DNA of 64,000 nucleotides from Carposina sasakii. Taxonomy: Eukaryota; Arthropoda; Insecta; Lepidoptera; Carposinidae. Location of the stretch: NCBI GenBank assembly GCA_014607495.2, contig CP053149.1, forward strand, positions 11,730,120 through 11,794,119, given 5' to 3'. Shown here piece after piece: positions 1-10,944 of this stretch (position 1 is the stretch's first letter; each line of letters starts with the position of its first letter). Both the position numbers and the translations under genes were made by a program. The notes below the pieces were generated by a model. That model was not told the origin of the DNA. It saw only the letters and a list, made by a program, of their open reading frames with translations, and searched no databases.

Positions 1-60
1 TTTTTTTACTAGCCAACTTCGTCCGTATGAACTACAGAATATAGCCTAGACCTTTTTTAT
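1..60 (-). mobile_element. Helitron-like 3-prime end at window edge
   Basis: ACTAGCCAACTTCGTCCG at 8-25 is the reverse complement of a Helitron-type terminus ending in CTAG plus T, followed by AGAATATAGCC. The remainder is not delimited. The same sequence is at about 46839-46890. Confidence 0.5.
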
Positions 61-1435
61 GTAAAATTTTAAGAAGATTAGTTGAGTAGGTACGAGTATG
101 TAAATAAAGCGCGATGTAATAAACAAACTAACTTACTTTCGCATTTAAGATATTAGTTGTAATTGTTGATCGGTTGTACAAAAAAATAATTCACATGGAA
201 AATGTTCAGTAAAAATCCTTTCCTAGTGTTCCCCTATCAAAAAGGATCGTTGATGCAAAAATTTTAGCTTTTTACACCCTGTAGATTTGGCTTCACGTTG
301 CCTCTTAGCCATTATTAAACCGTGGTTAATTGTTATATACATGGATTAATGTCAGCTTTTAAAATACGTACTAATTTAAGCCAATTAGGCATGGGAATTA
401 CATAACATGCAAAAGCAAATAAATCCAAGATATGTAATTATCCTAACTACCTATTATATATTAGCTATACTCGTATTTAAATGGAACGGTCCACCTTTAT
501 CTAAATGGAACAATAAATCACGATGACAATATTGAAATCTGTTAAATCGTGAGTAGGTACACAAGTTGTAAAAAGCGCTAATAAAGTACTGTATATAAAT
601 TAATACAGAAGTTATTTGGTGCATTGCATGAATTTGCATGCTAACTGCAATAGCGTGATACAGCCCCATATAGATCAAAATACACAACACGAGAGCATTA
701 TATACATATTTATATGTATAGTGCTTATTTGAATACTAAAATTTTAATAATGTTTGATTTGTAAATAAAGAGGAAAATTATAAAGCATAAGGAGAAATAG
801 ATAGAAATAAAAAAGGCGCATATTACAAAAATTAATACAATACAATTTTTATTCAATAATTGTGCAATATAAATTGTTCTATTTGATAGCATAGGTGAGT
901 GGATGGCAAAAACGGGAGATCGAGCTATGTGGCGTACTCTGGTATGATTACATCATGTAGGCAACTTGCTTTTTTGTATAAATTTCCGAATATCATGACC
1001 CCTAAAACAGGTATTGATCGCCGAATGCTATAAAACTAGAGGGTCATAGGAGAACCCTAAACAGTTCCGCCGCCTACTATCCTTGCTCAATTTATACGGG
1101 TCCATCAAGGGACTATCCCTTTCAGCCAAAAAACCTTAAAGTTGATCAAATCTTTAGGGCTTTATCTATAAAACACACACTCTGTGGAAAGTTCTAAAAT
1201 ATGTACAATGAAACAAAGTATAGGTCACTGTTCGTTGACGTTATCCCGCATTCATAGACATCATACGAGTATTCCTTTTATTTGAAAAGTAACTATAGTG
1301 TTCTGTGATATTTGTCATGTGCTAATGCGGGGCTACACTAGAATAAATCAGCTGTTGACACCTTGACACCAGATTATCTGATTTATAAATTTTCACGTTT
1401 TTTCGTGAGAAGGTATAACTATATGATGATGATGG

Positions 1436-1512
1436 TATTCGACCGTATTTCGGCCAAGGCGACCAATCTCTAGAGAGATTGGTCAGGTACACAGGAGATA
1501 TTATAGTGCATA
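1436..1512 (+). repeat. Dispersed repeat with 24-bp palindrome
   Basis: GACCGTATTTCGGCCAAGGC, then a perfect 24-bp palindrome at 1461-1484 (half-site GACCAATCTCTA), then AGGAGATATTATAGTGCA. A second member at 7711-7800 has an imperfect palindrome and is the DIRS insertion target. Copy 2 counterparts are at about 48315-48388 and 54645-54740. Confidence 0.75.
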
Positions 1513-1649
1513 ACTATATAAACTAGCACTAGCTAAGAAATAAAGCAAAGTTTCATAGTGTTTTTAGTCGTAACCTAGTATTATAAAGTTAATTTGATTG
1601 TTTGTTGGTTTTCCTTTTACGCTATGTACTAAAACGATCTTCTAAAAAA

Positions 1650-1726
1650 TGTGCAGTTGGGTGTACGGAGAAGGACATAGGCTACATTCTGTAACCCACG
1701 CGGACGAGTCGCGGGGCAACAGCTAG
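1650..1726 (+). mobile_element. Helitron 3-prime end fragment
   Basis: Ends CGGACGAGTCGCGGGG CAACAGCTAG followed by T, the Helitron 3-prime signature, preceded by GACATAGGCTACATTCTG. The 5-prime limit is not clear. Its counterpart in copy 2 ends at about 48600. Confidence 0.6.
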
Positions 1727-2610
1727 TTCAATATAAAATAAAGGTAACTTCATAAATACACAATACCTTCAGGGGAAAACAAACAAAAAAGACAAATCCC
1801 AAAAATTTTGATCAAAACTCGAACAAAATGGAAGTTTATCAGAAAAACTTGGAAACCCATTTAAATTTGAAAGGGTTAATGATATTTCTTAAAAGCAATA
1901 AATAACTTACAAATTGTTAAAGGTATCCCGGGGGCACAGACGGGATTTATACAAGAGTAAGTTTTTATACTCCAAGTTTATTCGCACCTACTGGTGCATT
2001 TCACTTAGTTTCGAAGTACAGTTTTCAGTTGATATATTTTCTTTTTGTGCCAGTTTTGATGCAATTGTGTTCCTATTGTACTATTGAGAAGAAATATGAA
2101 AGCTTTTAAAACTTTTACTCAGTTTGCATATGAAAATAAGATTTTCAGTAGTTTTCAATATCTCTTTACGTTTCAATCGATGATATGGTTGGTTTACTCT
2201 CAGTTTTTTTTTTTTTATATAACAGAGCACATCAATTTATTCTGCAGGAGTATTATCAGTTGCGCACACATAATTTATATCCATATTCCTGCACACTAAA
2301 TAAATTGAGCCACAAAATAAGACTCAATAAACCTGGTTGTAGCTCGAGCTTGTCATAATTTTAAGAGGCGTCCATAAATACATCAATGTTTAAGCTGCTG
2401 TAGCCCAGGAGGAAGTGAGCTTTTGTATGTAGGTAGTAAAAACAAGAAATTATACATACAGATAGGTTAGAGTTAAGCTATAGATGGCATTATTTTAATG
2501 ATAAAATATGAGTATTACCGGCTATTTGTTGAATTACGATATCGCCGCGTTGATGATACGAATATATCGAATATATTATTATTTTTTGAAGTCGGTATGT
2601 TTTTTGACCA

Positions 2611-2679
2611 GAGGTCGTGGGTTCGATTCCCACTCAGGTGAAGAATTTTTTCCATTTCTTTATTAATAATTTTATAATA
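2611..2679 (+). mobile_element. tRNA-derived SINE fragment
   Basis: Contains a perfect RNA polymerase III B box, GGTTCGATTCC (2620-2630), followed by the 3-prime module GAAGAATTTTTTCC shared with the copies at 3260 and 43890. It has no A-box half, so this is a 5-prime truncated copy interrupted by MITE copy A. Confidence 0.75.
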
Positions 2680-2681
2680 TA

Positions 2682-3052
2682 CAGGGTGATTTTTGGTCGT
2701 CTACGTTTCCGAAAACTACGGAATCTCCTCATCATCACGATCATTTTTCTCCATGGAAGCATACCTGGGAAGTGTCTGGTTTCCAAAATATTAGGGTCCA
2801 AAGTTGAGTAAATAGACTGCGTTTTTCTGCATAAATGCACATAGACGCGCGTAGCAGGATTTTTTCACGAAAAATAATTAATATCTGTCTATAAAAAAAC
2901 TAACATAAACACTAGACACTATAAATTTCGCACGATCAAGGAATTTAAATTAAAAAAAAAAAAATCCCAGCATTTTTTTTGGCATAAACTTACTTTATTT
3001 CATGTATAGAATACGTACCCTTCGTTAAAGGTGGCCACAAAAAAACATCCTG
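2682..3052 (+). mobile_element. Tc1/mariner-type MITE, copy A
   Basis: 371 bp, flanked by TA (2680-2681 and 3053-3054). Termini are CAGGGTGATTTTTGGTCGTC at the left and CAGGATGTTTTTTTGTGGCC at the right when read inward; they are imperfect inverted repeats. It contains no transposase and lies within SINE-derived sequence. It shares its whole length with copies at 17308, 50642 and 51034. Confidence 0.88.
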
Positions 3053-3249
3053 TATAATATCTTGACTAAGATAAATTTATAAAAAACATTTCTCCATTAA
3101 TACAATCCGTTAGGATATGGTTGATCGTTTCATCTTTAAACATTGTGCTGAGGGATTCAGGTTTGTTTGCCGAGATTTGGCTAGTGTATAGCTATCGGGA
3201 TGAAAAGTAACGTTGCCGATATGTAATTTAGAAAAGAAATGGTGAAATT

Positions 3250-3410
3250 CGTCATCCGAGTAATTGACCCGGTAGAGCAACTAGCACGGAATGCAGAGGT
3301 CGTGGGTTCGATTCCCACTCGGGTGAAGAATTTTTTCCATTTCTTTATTAATAATTTTATGAATTTTAAATTGTTTACTGAATTACGATATCGCCCTGAT
3401 AATGAAACTA
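3250..3410 (+). mobile_element. tRNA-derived SINE, longest copy
   Basis: Carries CCGGTAGAGCA as an A-box-like half and GGTTCGATTCC (3305-3315) as B box, then the shared tail GAAGAATTTTTTCCATTTCT. The anticodon arm does not fold properly, so this is a SINE and not a tRNA gene. Downstream TGAATTACGATATCGCC also occurs at 2530, suggesting a local duplication. Copy 2 at 49530-49562 has only the B-box part and then rejoins. Confidence 0.78.
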
Positions 3411-3429
3411 TGCTCAATATTGTTTAATA

Positions 3430-6400
3430 AGCTACTAGTTTTTAAGAAAGTGAATAAGTACCCACATCCGCTTGGTCTACAAGTGCACAATATTTTTCTT
3501 CCACGGTCTAAGTAAGGCGTGCGTCACACGTGCCTCGTAAATTTCTCTAATCCTGCAGTGTATACTCTGCTTTATTATATTCGCGATCATCGTTTGTTTG
3601 TTCGGTGCGAAAGAGATGTGTTTAGGCTTTGTGTGCTTAGGTGTACGAAATAATAATTTGGGACTGGTCGGAAATACTTTTTGATGGGTTCTTTGCTCAA
3701 TTTTGCGAACTATCCTTTAGCTATTGTACCATCGTTGATGTTATTTATTGTAAATATTGATTTCTTATTGTAACTGAATTAAAAAATTACATATCTGCAT
3801 ATACGATGAAGCATAAAATATTCCCGATTTATACCGACGTCCTCATTTAATACATTGTAGGTATATTTATTTCCTCAAACTGAACTTTCGCACTTATTCA
3901 TCACAATTTGCGCGCACAGTATTCAATTTACTTTATTTCATGGCAGCAAATTGTGAATAATCGTCGCGTTATGAGGTGTTTTTGCATTCCTCATGCGCGC
4001 CCCTGCAAATTGTATTAGACGGTACCGATACGTGACCCGTGCGCGCGACATGTGTACCTTCTCAATTATCTTTATGTTTTAGAAAGTCCCCATTTTTCTA
4101 TCTTCAACGAAGCTGTGAAGCTATTTTTTTTTACTTTTTATTACAACATATTACAAGTATGTATGATTAATTTTCTAAAATTTCAACTCACAGAATATCC
4201 AGTTAAGTTCAGTAGATGCGTGATCAAATTTATTATAGGTATATACCCCCATATGACAATTTTATTGAAGTTGCACTAGCTCATAGTTCATATCTCTCAT
4301 TTCCGGGTTTATTATACTCCGATTTTTAATTATGTAGAGTAAAATGACAGCTACAATTGACTTTATTTCTTTTTAATGTTGTCAACGTAGTGAAATTAGT
4401 GTTCTAATATTTTATAGTGAGTGATTAATTGAATCGTGATATTTTTTCGATAGTGTTATTTCACTTCATAATCTAACTAGATATATATGTATAAACAAAC
4501 TGATTTAGATCTTTAAATAAGATAAAAATGTATTAATTAATAACATGGTAGGTATCTATCTTAATGTTATTTGACTTTTGCTAACACCACTCAAATGTAA
4601 CAAAGAACCTTAAAAGTGGTAGAACCTAAAAATAAGTTATAATAAACGGCTTACACCCGCGAGCTCCGACGCAACCGTATTTTGTTCCCGAGCAAATTCG
4701 ATAAACACAAGCGAGCGAACGACAACATGCATCCAATATCAAACATGCAATAAATATTCACTTGTTTAGCATTTAGAACGCAGGAGGAGGCTATACCTTA
4801 TACATTATGTTCCGGAACAGGGTCATTCCCGCGATTAACAGATTAAAAACTTGACTTTTGTATAAGTAATGTATTATTTATATGCAATAAAACGCTAGAA
4901 ATTATATTATTATTTAATTATTGTAAGAATCGAAACATAAATCATACAAGTCGTAGCTACTACGGATTTGCTACGAACAACTACGAAAAAGTTAAATTCT
5001 ACCTATATAGACATCAATCTCTCTTAGATTCAATGTTTTAGTTTTCATAAAAAAAATATATGTTGAGACTCGATCCCATATAATTGCATTTGACCATGAC
5101 TTTTTCAGGTATCCATTCCTAAATATTAAAAACGAATGTTGCGATCTCTATGCAATATTGAAAAAGCGCGCAGTGGACTAAATGACGGATCTCTTCACAC
5201 GCACCACAAATATTTTTGCGATGGATGCGACACGATCGTAAACAATACAAGCTGTGCCAATGATGTGAGAAGGAATATGTTGTGGATGCGCTTATTTGTA
5301 TGTAATTTTGACAACATCATTATTTTTGATTATGTTCAAAAATAAACTATGACGTAATGTTTAAAATTTATTTAATAATAATGTATTACATGACTACTCG
5401 TCGATTTGCTCGTATGAATAAAAACTATAATAAACACCTACCATAGTCTCATTTTAAAGATATACAGCAGATCTGGATGCTCATCCTATGTTACATCGTT
5501 TGGCGTCGACGTTCATTGACACAACACTCCCAGATAGCGGTTGAAATTCATTAAGAGTCACGACCAACGCGCGAAAATGAAGGCTATATATTGAAGAAAA
5601 CAATTATTGATCGAGAAATAATGCTACTTTGTCTATAGCCCTTGCTCCGGGAGACCATATTTAGCACTAGAACATCGATTACGTCGCGTTGTAATGTATA
5701 GGTATTGTCAGTCAATGCTGTCATACTGTGAAGCGCTAATGTCCTACTGCGCATTAAGTGCATTCTCTATTTGACGTCGAGGTTTTAGGTAACTGCCACA
5801 TCTATATAATATATTCTCAATTCCGAAGGTCAACGCACGACTGGATGGCCGACACAGCCCTGCGGCGGTCTTTAATTTTATATACGACTTTGTTTGGATA
5901 TCCCAATTTTCCTATCGAGTTTGATATGTGTATTTGATAGTAAATAAAGGTAAAGCGCCAATGTTTACGTTTCAATTCGTGTTTATTTACGCCAATTTTG
6001 ATGCACGGTGCATGTTGGTTGATACATGTCATCATTTATTACACGTTTTATTTTAATATAAATTATAAATCAGATACAACACTGTATATTTTAAGAAGGT
6101 AAATATACATATTTTTATGATTTCATAGACATCACTCATAGACGTTAGTGATGTACTCACTTATCATCATCTTCCTGTCCTTTTCCCGTTATTTATTTAT
6201 ATATTTTATAATGCCGTATAATGTAATATCAAAAAGTTAATTAAAAAAAAAACAAAAACTAATCGGAAAAATATAAAAGGCAAAGCAGACGCCAACAAAA
6301 ATTAGCCCTTCATAAAAACCCTGACATTAATCTAGGTACAATCTAAACTTTTCCCATAGACGAGAAATTTGCGTCATCAATTCTTTTTAAACGGAAATTT

Positions 6401-7290
6401 CGAAACACATCCCAGCCATTTGAAAACTCCCCACATAAAGGGGCTTTTAACGAGACCTTTTTTCCGAAGTAACTAAAAACATTTCCCCAAATGATCCATT
6501 ATCTCCTCACGAGGACAAGTTAGCGATCTCCTTCGTCTATTTTCACAAGTAATAACTAAATTTATCTGGAGACCTTCAGGACTGGACGGTTTGGTTTGTA
6601 TACTCCGGTCACGTGCTGGGGGCGGGACTTGACGCTTCCACGACACGTCATTAAAAATAAGCATCATTACTCTTGTAAAATCGCCATAGCTAAGTTGAGA
6701 GTGGTGGGTAAAAAATGTTATAAAATTTTGAGCTTTCATAGTTTTCTTAATAATTATCTGTCTCAATCATTTATGCCGCTTGCCTTTTCCTCTACATCAA
6801 TGATTATATTACTCTACCTATCTTATATGGTTATTAGTAAAAACAGATGAGATATTTGTCAATCGACTAAACTCATCACCATTATCTATTATAATTTTAT
6901 TCTCCATCTCATACGACAACGTAACGGCAAGTTTCAGCGGACCAATGAGTTCAGCTGCAAATTAGGATAAACAAGTCAAGAAAAGAAGGATATAAGAGAT
7001 ATGGAAGTTTCTGTACTGTATTATTCTCGTCTGTGTCTACACAGTATGGGTTATTGGAAGTTTGTCGTGGCTGTCGCGTGGTGATCCAGCGCCTTATTGC
7101 GACCTTAACAAATGATGTCGGGACGTGACGCCGGCGCATATGTTAATATTGGTGATGCCTAAAAAACACCAAGTTTAGAAATTATTTATTCTAAGTCTAG
7201 GGTATAAGATTTTAGTCGTTCTTATAAAAAAATCTAACACGCGAAGGGAGAATGGGAATACATAAGTTCTAAAAAATAAAATAAGTTATA
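3430..7290. other. Non-coding part of copy 1
   Basis: AT-rich sequence without recognisable genes. ORFs of 60-97 codons at 4052, 5136, 5817 and 6473 are also present in copy 2 but resemble no family I know. The locus near 4485 is the empty site for the tandem MITEs of copy 2. Confidence 0.6.
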
Positions 7291-7295
7291 AAATA

Positions 7296-7433
7296 CTAGC
7301 TGTTGCCCGCGACTTCGTCCGCGCGACTATTTGTGTACCAAATTTCATTAAGATCTGTTTAGGATTTTTGCCGTGAAAGACGGACAAACATAGATACACA
7401 CACATACTTTCACATTTATAATATTAGTATAGA
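7296..7433 (-). mobile_element. Miniature Helitron (Lep1-like)
   Basis: Read on the minus strand it starts TCTATACTAATATTATAAA and ends GGGCAACAGCTAG, 138 bp, inserted between host A and T, which is the Helitron rule. It is non-autonomous with no ORF. The same element is in copy 2 at about 54231-54364, where its 5-prime end has mutated (TTAGTAAAGATT). Confidence 0.85.
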
Positions 7434-7710
7434 TTACTTATCTACCTCTAAAATATCCCCCGAAACCTTAAATGAAAATAACTCACAACTTTCCGAATAA
7501 CATTAAAGGGAGCGAAAATTCTTTAAAACCCACCGAAAACTTTATCCCTCGCTAAGAAGTAGGAACACTATAAATATTCATTCATTCCTACCCACAATAA
7601 ATAAAATAAAATAAAAAAGATAAGTCCAAGCTGCCGCGGGATCGTAGGTTCTTCATTGATAACCTAAAAGAAACCTCCATTTCCCGTTAAAATAATAATA
7701 ATATCATGAT

Positions 7711-7800
7711 CTCCGACCGTATTTCGGCCAAGGCGACTAATCTCTACGGAGATTGGCCAGGTACGCAGGAGATATTATAGTGCACAAGTGTGTGCGAAAT
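7711..7800 (+). repeat. Dispersed repeat split by the DIRS element
   Basis: Same family as 1436-1512 (CGACCGTATTTCGGCCAAGG). The remainder, AGTCCGATGGGACT, continues after the DIRS element at 12653. Uninterrupted in copy 2. Confidence 0.75.
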
Positions 7801-7854
7801 AATTGGTGATTAAACGAACTTACCTGTAAGTGAAGTTCTATCACAATTATATGA

Positions 7855-8006
7855 GTACGTTTCATTCGAAGATATATTTTTAACACATGTAGTACTTTTA
7901 TTGTACTGGCAACTTCGCACAATTTCAGAGTGGGTAATTCGAAAACAGAACTACCCTACAACCTACGACACTATTCCTAGTCTACCGATAATTTCCTTCA
8001 TTCTTT
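7855..8006 (-). repeat. DIRS left inverted terminal repeat
   Basis: About 150 bp, matched as a reverse complement by 12491-12643. The two arms are essentially identical from the TTTTTAACACATGTAG block through to CCTTCATTCTTT. They differ only in the outermost part, where the left end reads TTCATTCGAAG and the right end reads TTCATTCTTTG. The extreme left end (7801-7876) is unique to this side and is matched by the internal complementary region instead. Confidence 0.93.
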
Positions 8007-8062
8007 AGAGCATCACAAAATTTTCTCAGTTTTAAGGGATCTGGGAAGGGAGGGTTTTATCT

Positions 8063-8183
8063 TATATCTTCGAATGAAACGTACTCATATAATTGTGATA
8101 GAACTTCACTTACAGGTAAGTTCGTTTAATCACCAATTACATTTCGTACGTTTCATTCTTTGATATATTTTTAACACATGTAG
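8063..8183 (-). repeat. DIRS internal complementary region (ICR)
   Basis: Bases 8063-8138 are the exact reverse complement of the left terminus 7801-7876 (76 bp). Bases 8136-8183 are the exact reverse complement of the right terminus 12605-12652 (48 bp). The two matches overlap by ATT at 8136-8138, which is the 3-bp core. The ICR therefore spells the joined outer ends of the element. In the DIRS1 replication model it serves as the template that completes both ends and allows circularisation. The perfect match implies recent replication or strong constraint. Confidence 0.95.
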
Positions 8184-8362
8184 ATGTTTAGAGGTGAAAA
8201 TTTTGCAAGCATCCTGGTTAATGAGTTGTATACCTAATTATTATTGTAATTATGGGAAAAAAGAACACTACATTTTTACAAATTTTTATTTATAACATAA
8301 ATATAACTTTTTAAATTAGATTAATTTACAAGTGATAAATCTGCTTATAAATTATTTTAAAT
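8184..8362. other. DIRS spacer between recombinase stop and ICR
   Basis: AT-rich stretch inside the DIRS element with no ORF. On the minus strand it follows the recombinase stop. AATAAA-like words occur (TTTATT on the plus strand near 8285), which could serve as a polyadenylation signal, but this is not decisive. Confidence 0.5.
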
Positions 8363-9354
8363 TTATGATGATTGATTGGACAGAAAGACTGATCTTGCAA
8401 AGTGAGCATCATCAGTCACTGGACGGTTATAGAATTTACCAAATGTTTCTGAGGCCTGCGACCAGCCAGCAGTTCTCCTAATAACGTCTGATGAGACACC
8501 CTGCGCTCGCGCTGTAGATGTGGCAGCGTGTCGTGTGCTATGAGAACTCCATGCTGTCACATCCACCCGGCTTCCGCCAGGATCTCCTTAATCCATCGGC
8601 TAATGGTTTGGGTGCTAACAGACTTATATGGTCTTCTAGACGTTATTATGAGATTTTCGACTGTGTTCGGTCTTAGATCATTTGTAACTAACAAATAATC
8701 TTGCAAAACTGTAGCAGGACATATATTGATATTTTCTGTAAAATAAGGCAATAACAGAATTGGCTGGTCGCGCCCAGCTGCTGATGTTTTTATAATGTCT
8801 GAAATTACAATTTTTATACCGTTCAGGCTGATATGGATATTATTAGCTTTAATGAGAGAAAGTGTCTGTGCTCTATGCGCAGTACATAAGGCCAGCAATA
8901 TCACGAGTTTCTTAGAAATTTTTGGCAGAGTTGAATCCTTATTAGGGCCCCATGAGGTAATATATTGCAAAACTGTATGAGGGTCCCATGTGGATGCGTA
9001 TTTTGGAATATTGGGCCTTAATTTATATATACCTTTCAATAGTCTTTTAATTTGGTCATGAGTTCCTGACTCATCTCCAAAAAGCAAACTTAGAGCCGAA
9101 CGATGACTATTCAAGGTGCCATAAGCCGCACCTTTATTAAACAGTTTTGTCAAAAAAGTCAACATTCTTGGAACGGAACATGTGTATGGATCTATATTTA
9201 CCTCAGTGCAGTACTGCCACCAATACTTGTAGGAGACACCATATTGTTGCAAAGTATTTTTCGACAAAGAAGCCATCATAAGGTCTAATGATTCGATAGG
9301 GACACCTCGTTTCAGGAACGCGTCCCTGAGAGTTTGGCTGCACCCAGGGTAACC
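8363..9354 (-). pseudogene. DIRS tyrosine recombinase, one frameshift
   Basis: This enzyme would integrate the circular DIRS DNA by strand exchange. The N-terminal SAM-like/core-binding part starts near 9354 (GCSQTLRDAFLKRG) and includes SLSKNTLQQYGV. The catalytic part contains the first arginine in ALCTAHRAQT (about 8872-8874), then HSTRH giving H-x-x-R, and the nucleophile tyrosine in FGKFYNRPV. All catalytic residues I expect are present. Near 8556-8566 the frame shifts: one frame ends AEAGWM and the downstream frame resumes VDVTAWSSHSTRH. The 3-bp AAT exchange site seen at the element ends is what such an enzyme would act on. The product from this copy would lack its second half unless the shift is an assembly error. 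Confidence 0.92.
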
Positions 9355-10075
9355 GGTTTGAGTTGTTTAATACGAGTGGGAATGGTGGATAAACGTAAAA
9401 GTATACGCCCTTCCACGAGATAGTGAAGGCATCCACAGCAACTGCATCTGGACCTGCCTTCCACGACACATATCTTTGGCATTTGGCATTAATGCGAGAA
9501 GCGAATAAATCGATATCTGGCTTACCTAAATCCGTTACTAGTATATTAAATACTTCATCTGTTAATGTCCACTCAATGTCCGTATTAACCTTTCGGGACT
9601 CTTCATCAGCTTCTCTATTGTCTTTACTTTTAATATAAGAAGCAGGTAACCATATATTTCGCTTCTCGCACCATTGCCAAATTTCTCGCGCTAAATCATT
9701 TATATGAGGATATTTTATGCCACCCATGCGATTAACGTAACTCAACGCCGTAGTGTTGTCAATACGTAATAAAATAGAACAGTTTCGGATATTACGTGCA
9801 AAGCATTTGAGTCCAAAAAATACTGCAAGCAACTCTAGAAAATTAATATGAAAATTTATTTCACTAGCTTTCCATTTCCCATTTATTCTTTGATTTTTAC
9901 AAAATGCACCCCAGCCAGACCTGGATGCATCTGTAAAGATCTCTAGTTCAAAACTACTCGATTTTAATGGGGTTGATGTCGATAAAATATTTTTTGACCA
10001 CCATTCTAGGTCAGGCAATATTATACGAGTAGATGAAGGACGAAATTTTGCTTCGTATGTTTTATAAATGCTAAG
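9350..10075 (-). pseudogene. DIRS RNase H plus methyltransferase-like domain
   Basis: This continues the DIRS polyprotein in a shifted frame. RNase H residues are visible in order: FTDAS, ELLA, RIDNTTALSYVNRMGG and KDNREADEESR, giving the D-E-D-D set, so the RNase H core looks intact. It is followed by a region with IDLFASRIN, VDAF and YPPFPLV, which in DIRS1 elements corresponds to the part usually described as an adenine-methyltransferase-like domain. After YPPFPLV the reading frame runs within about 20 codons into recombinase sequence in another frame. The usual linker between the two therefore seems to be deleted here. RNase H would remove the RNA template strand during reverse transcription. 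Confidence 0.88.
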
Positions 10076-10944
10076 TATTTAATTTTCTCGAGACGTTTTG
10101 TGTAAACCCAGCCGTATTTAACTGCTGGGCATGCTGCAGTAAGGGTACCAATGAGACAAGCAAGATCTTTTATAGTGCATAATGGTAAGGATTGAAATTT
10201 CTTAACTATTTTTAGTATATATAATCTTTTATCCATAGGTAATGATAATGTCATGTCAAGAGTGTTATAAATAAAGCCCAGAAACTTTGTCTGTTGTAAA
10301 GGTCGTAACGAACTTTTTTCATAATTTATAACAAATCCTAAGCTTTCAAGTAGTGCCACTGTTTCCGTTACATTATATAAACATTCAGAATGTGTGTGGC
10401 CGATGCATAAAAGATCGTCTAGGTATATAACAGATATAAATCCGCGATATCTAAGGTGAGCCACGACTTCCTTCATTATTTTCGTGAATGTTCTAGGTGC
10501 AGATGATAAGCCGTAAGGCATAGCATTAAATTCATATGTAACATCTTTAAATGAAAATCTTAAGTATTTTCTTTGTGATGACATAATTGGCACTAACAAA
10601 TATGATTATTTTAAATCTATGGTGGCCATGAATCCATTATAGGGTACAAGTTTACTAGCTGACCTATAGTCTTCCATTTTGAAATGGTTATAAATTATAA
10701 ATTTATTTAAAGGTTTCAAATTTTGCCGCCGTTGGCTTTAGGCTTAATTGCCTTAGACATATCACGCATTTCTGCTGTGGTAAAATTATTACTATAGGGT
10801 ACACTATTTTGGTAAACTTTTTTCGAAAAAAGGTATTTTGTAGCCATTTTTTATCCAGGAAAGAACTAATTTATTATTAGTGATTTTCATCCAGTTATCA
10901 TAAAAATATTGCAGGCGACCCGCATGTACCTGTTTATCTAATGT
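10021..10944 (-). pseudogene. DIRS reverse transcriptase, broken
   Basis: RNA-directed DNA polymerase of the DIRS element. It begins just past the gag stop in the -1 frame (AGRLQYFYDNW near 10915), passes KPKANGGK, FKMEDYRS and FMATIDLK, then FNAMPYGLSSAP and the catalytic YLDD at 10414-10425. Breaks seen: a frameshift near 10804-10812 (stop 10804-10806), a small frame-changing loss near 10719-10725 between NGGK and NLKPL, an in-frame stop TAA at 10606-10608 right after IDLK in motif A, and a further frame change near 10060-10085 into the RNase H frame. The YLDD motif and the first aspartate of motif A are still present. A functional enzyme cannot be made from this copy as read. Some single-base breaks could be assembly indels, but the in-frame stop is a substitution-type lesion. 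Confidence 0.92.

Noticed and set aside
3257..3330. tRNA gene suggested by A-box-like and B-box sequences
   Set aside because: The acceptor and anticodon arms do not pair, and the B-box module with its fixed 3-prime tail recurs at 2611 and 43891, so it is a SINE.
6473..6766. 97-codon minus-strand ORF shared by both copies
   Set aside because: No domain or compositional signal, and its identity with copy 2 is no higher than in the surrounding sequence.
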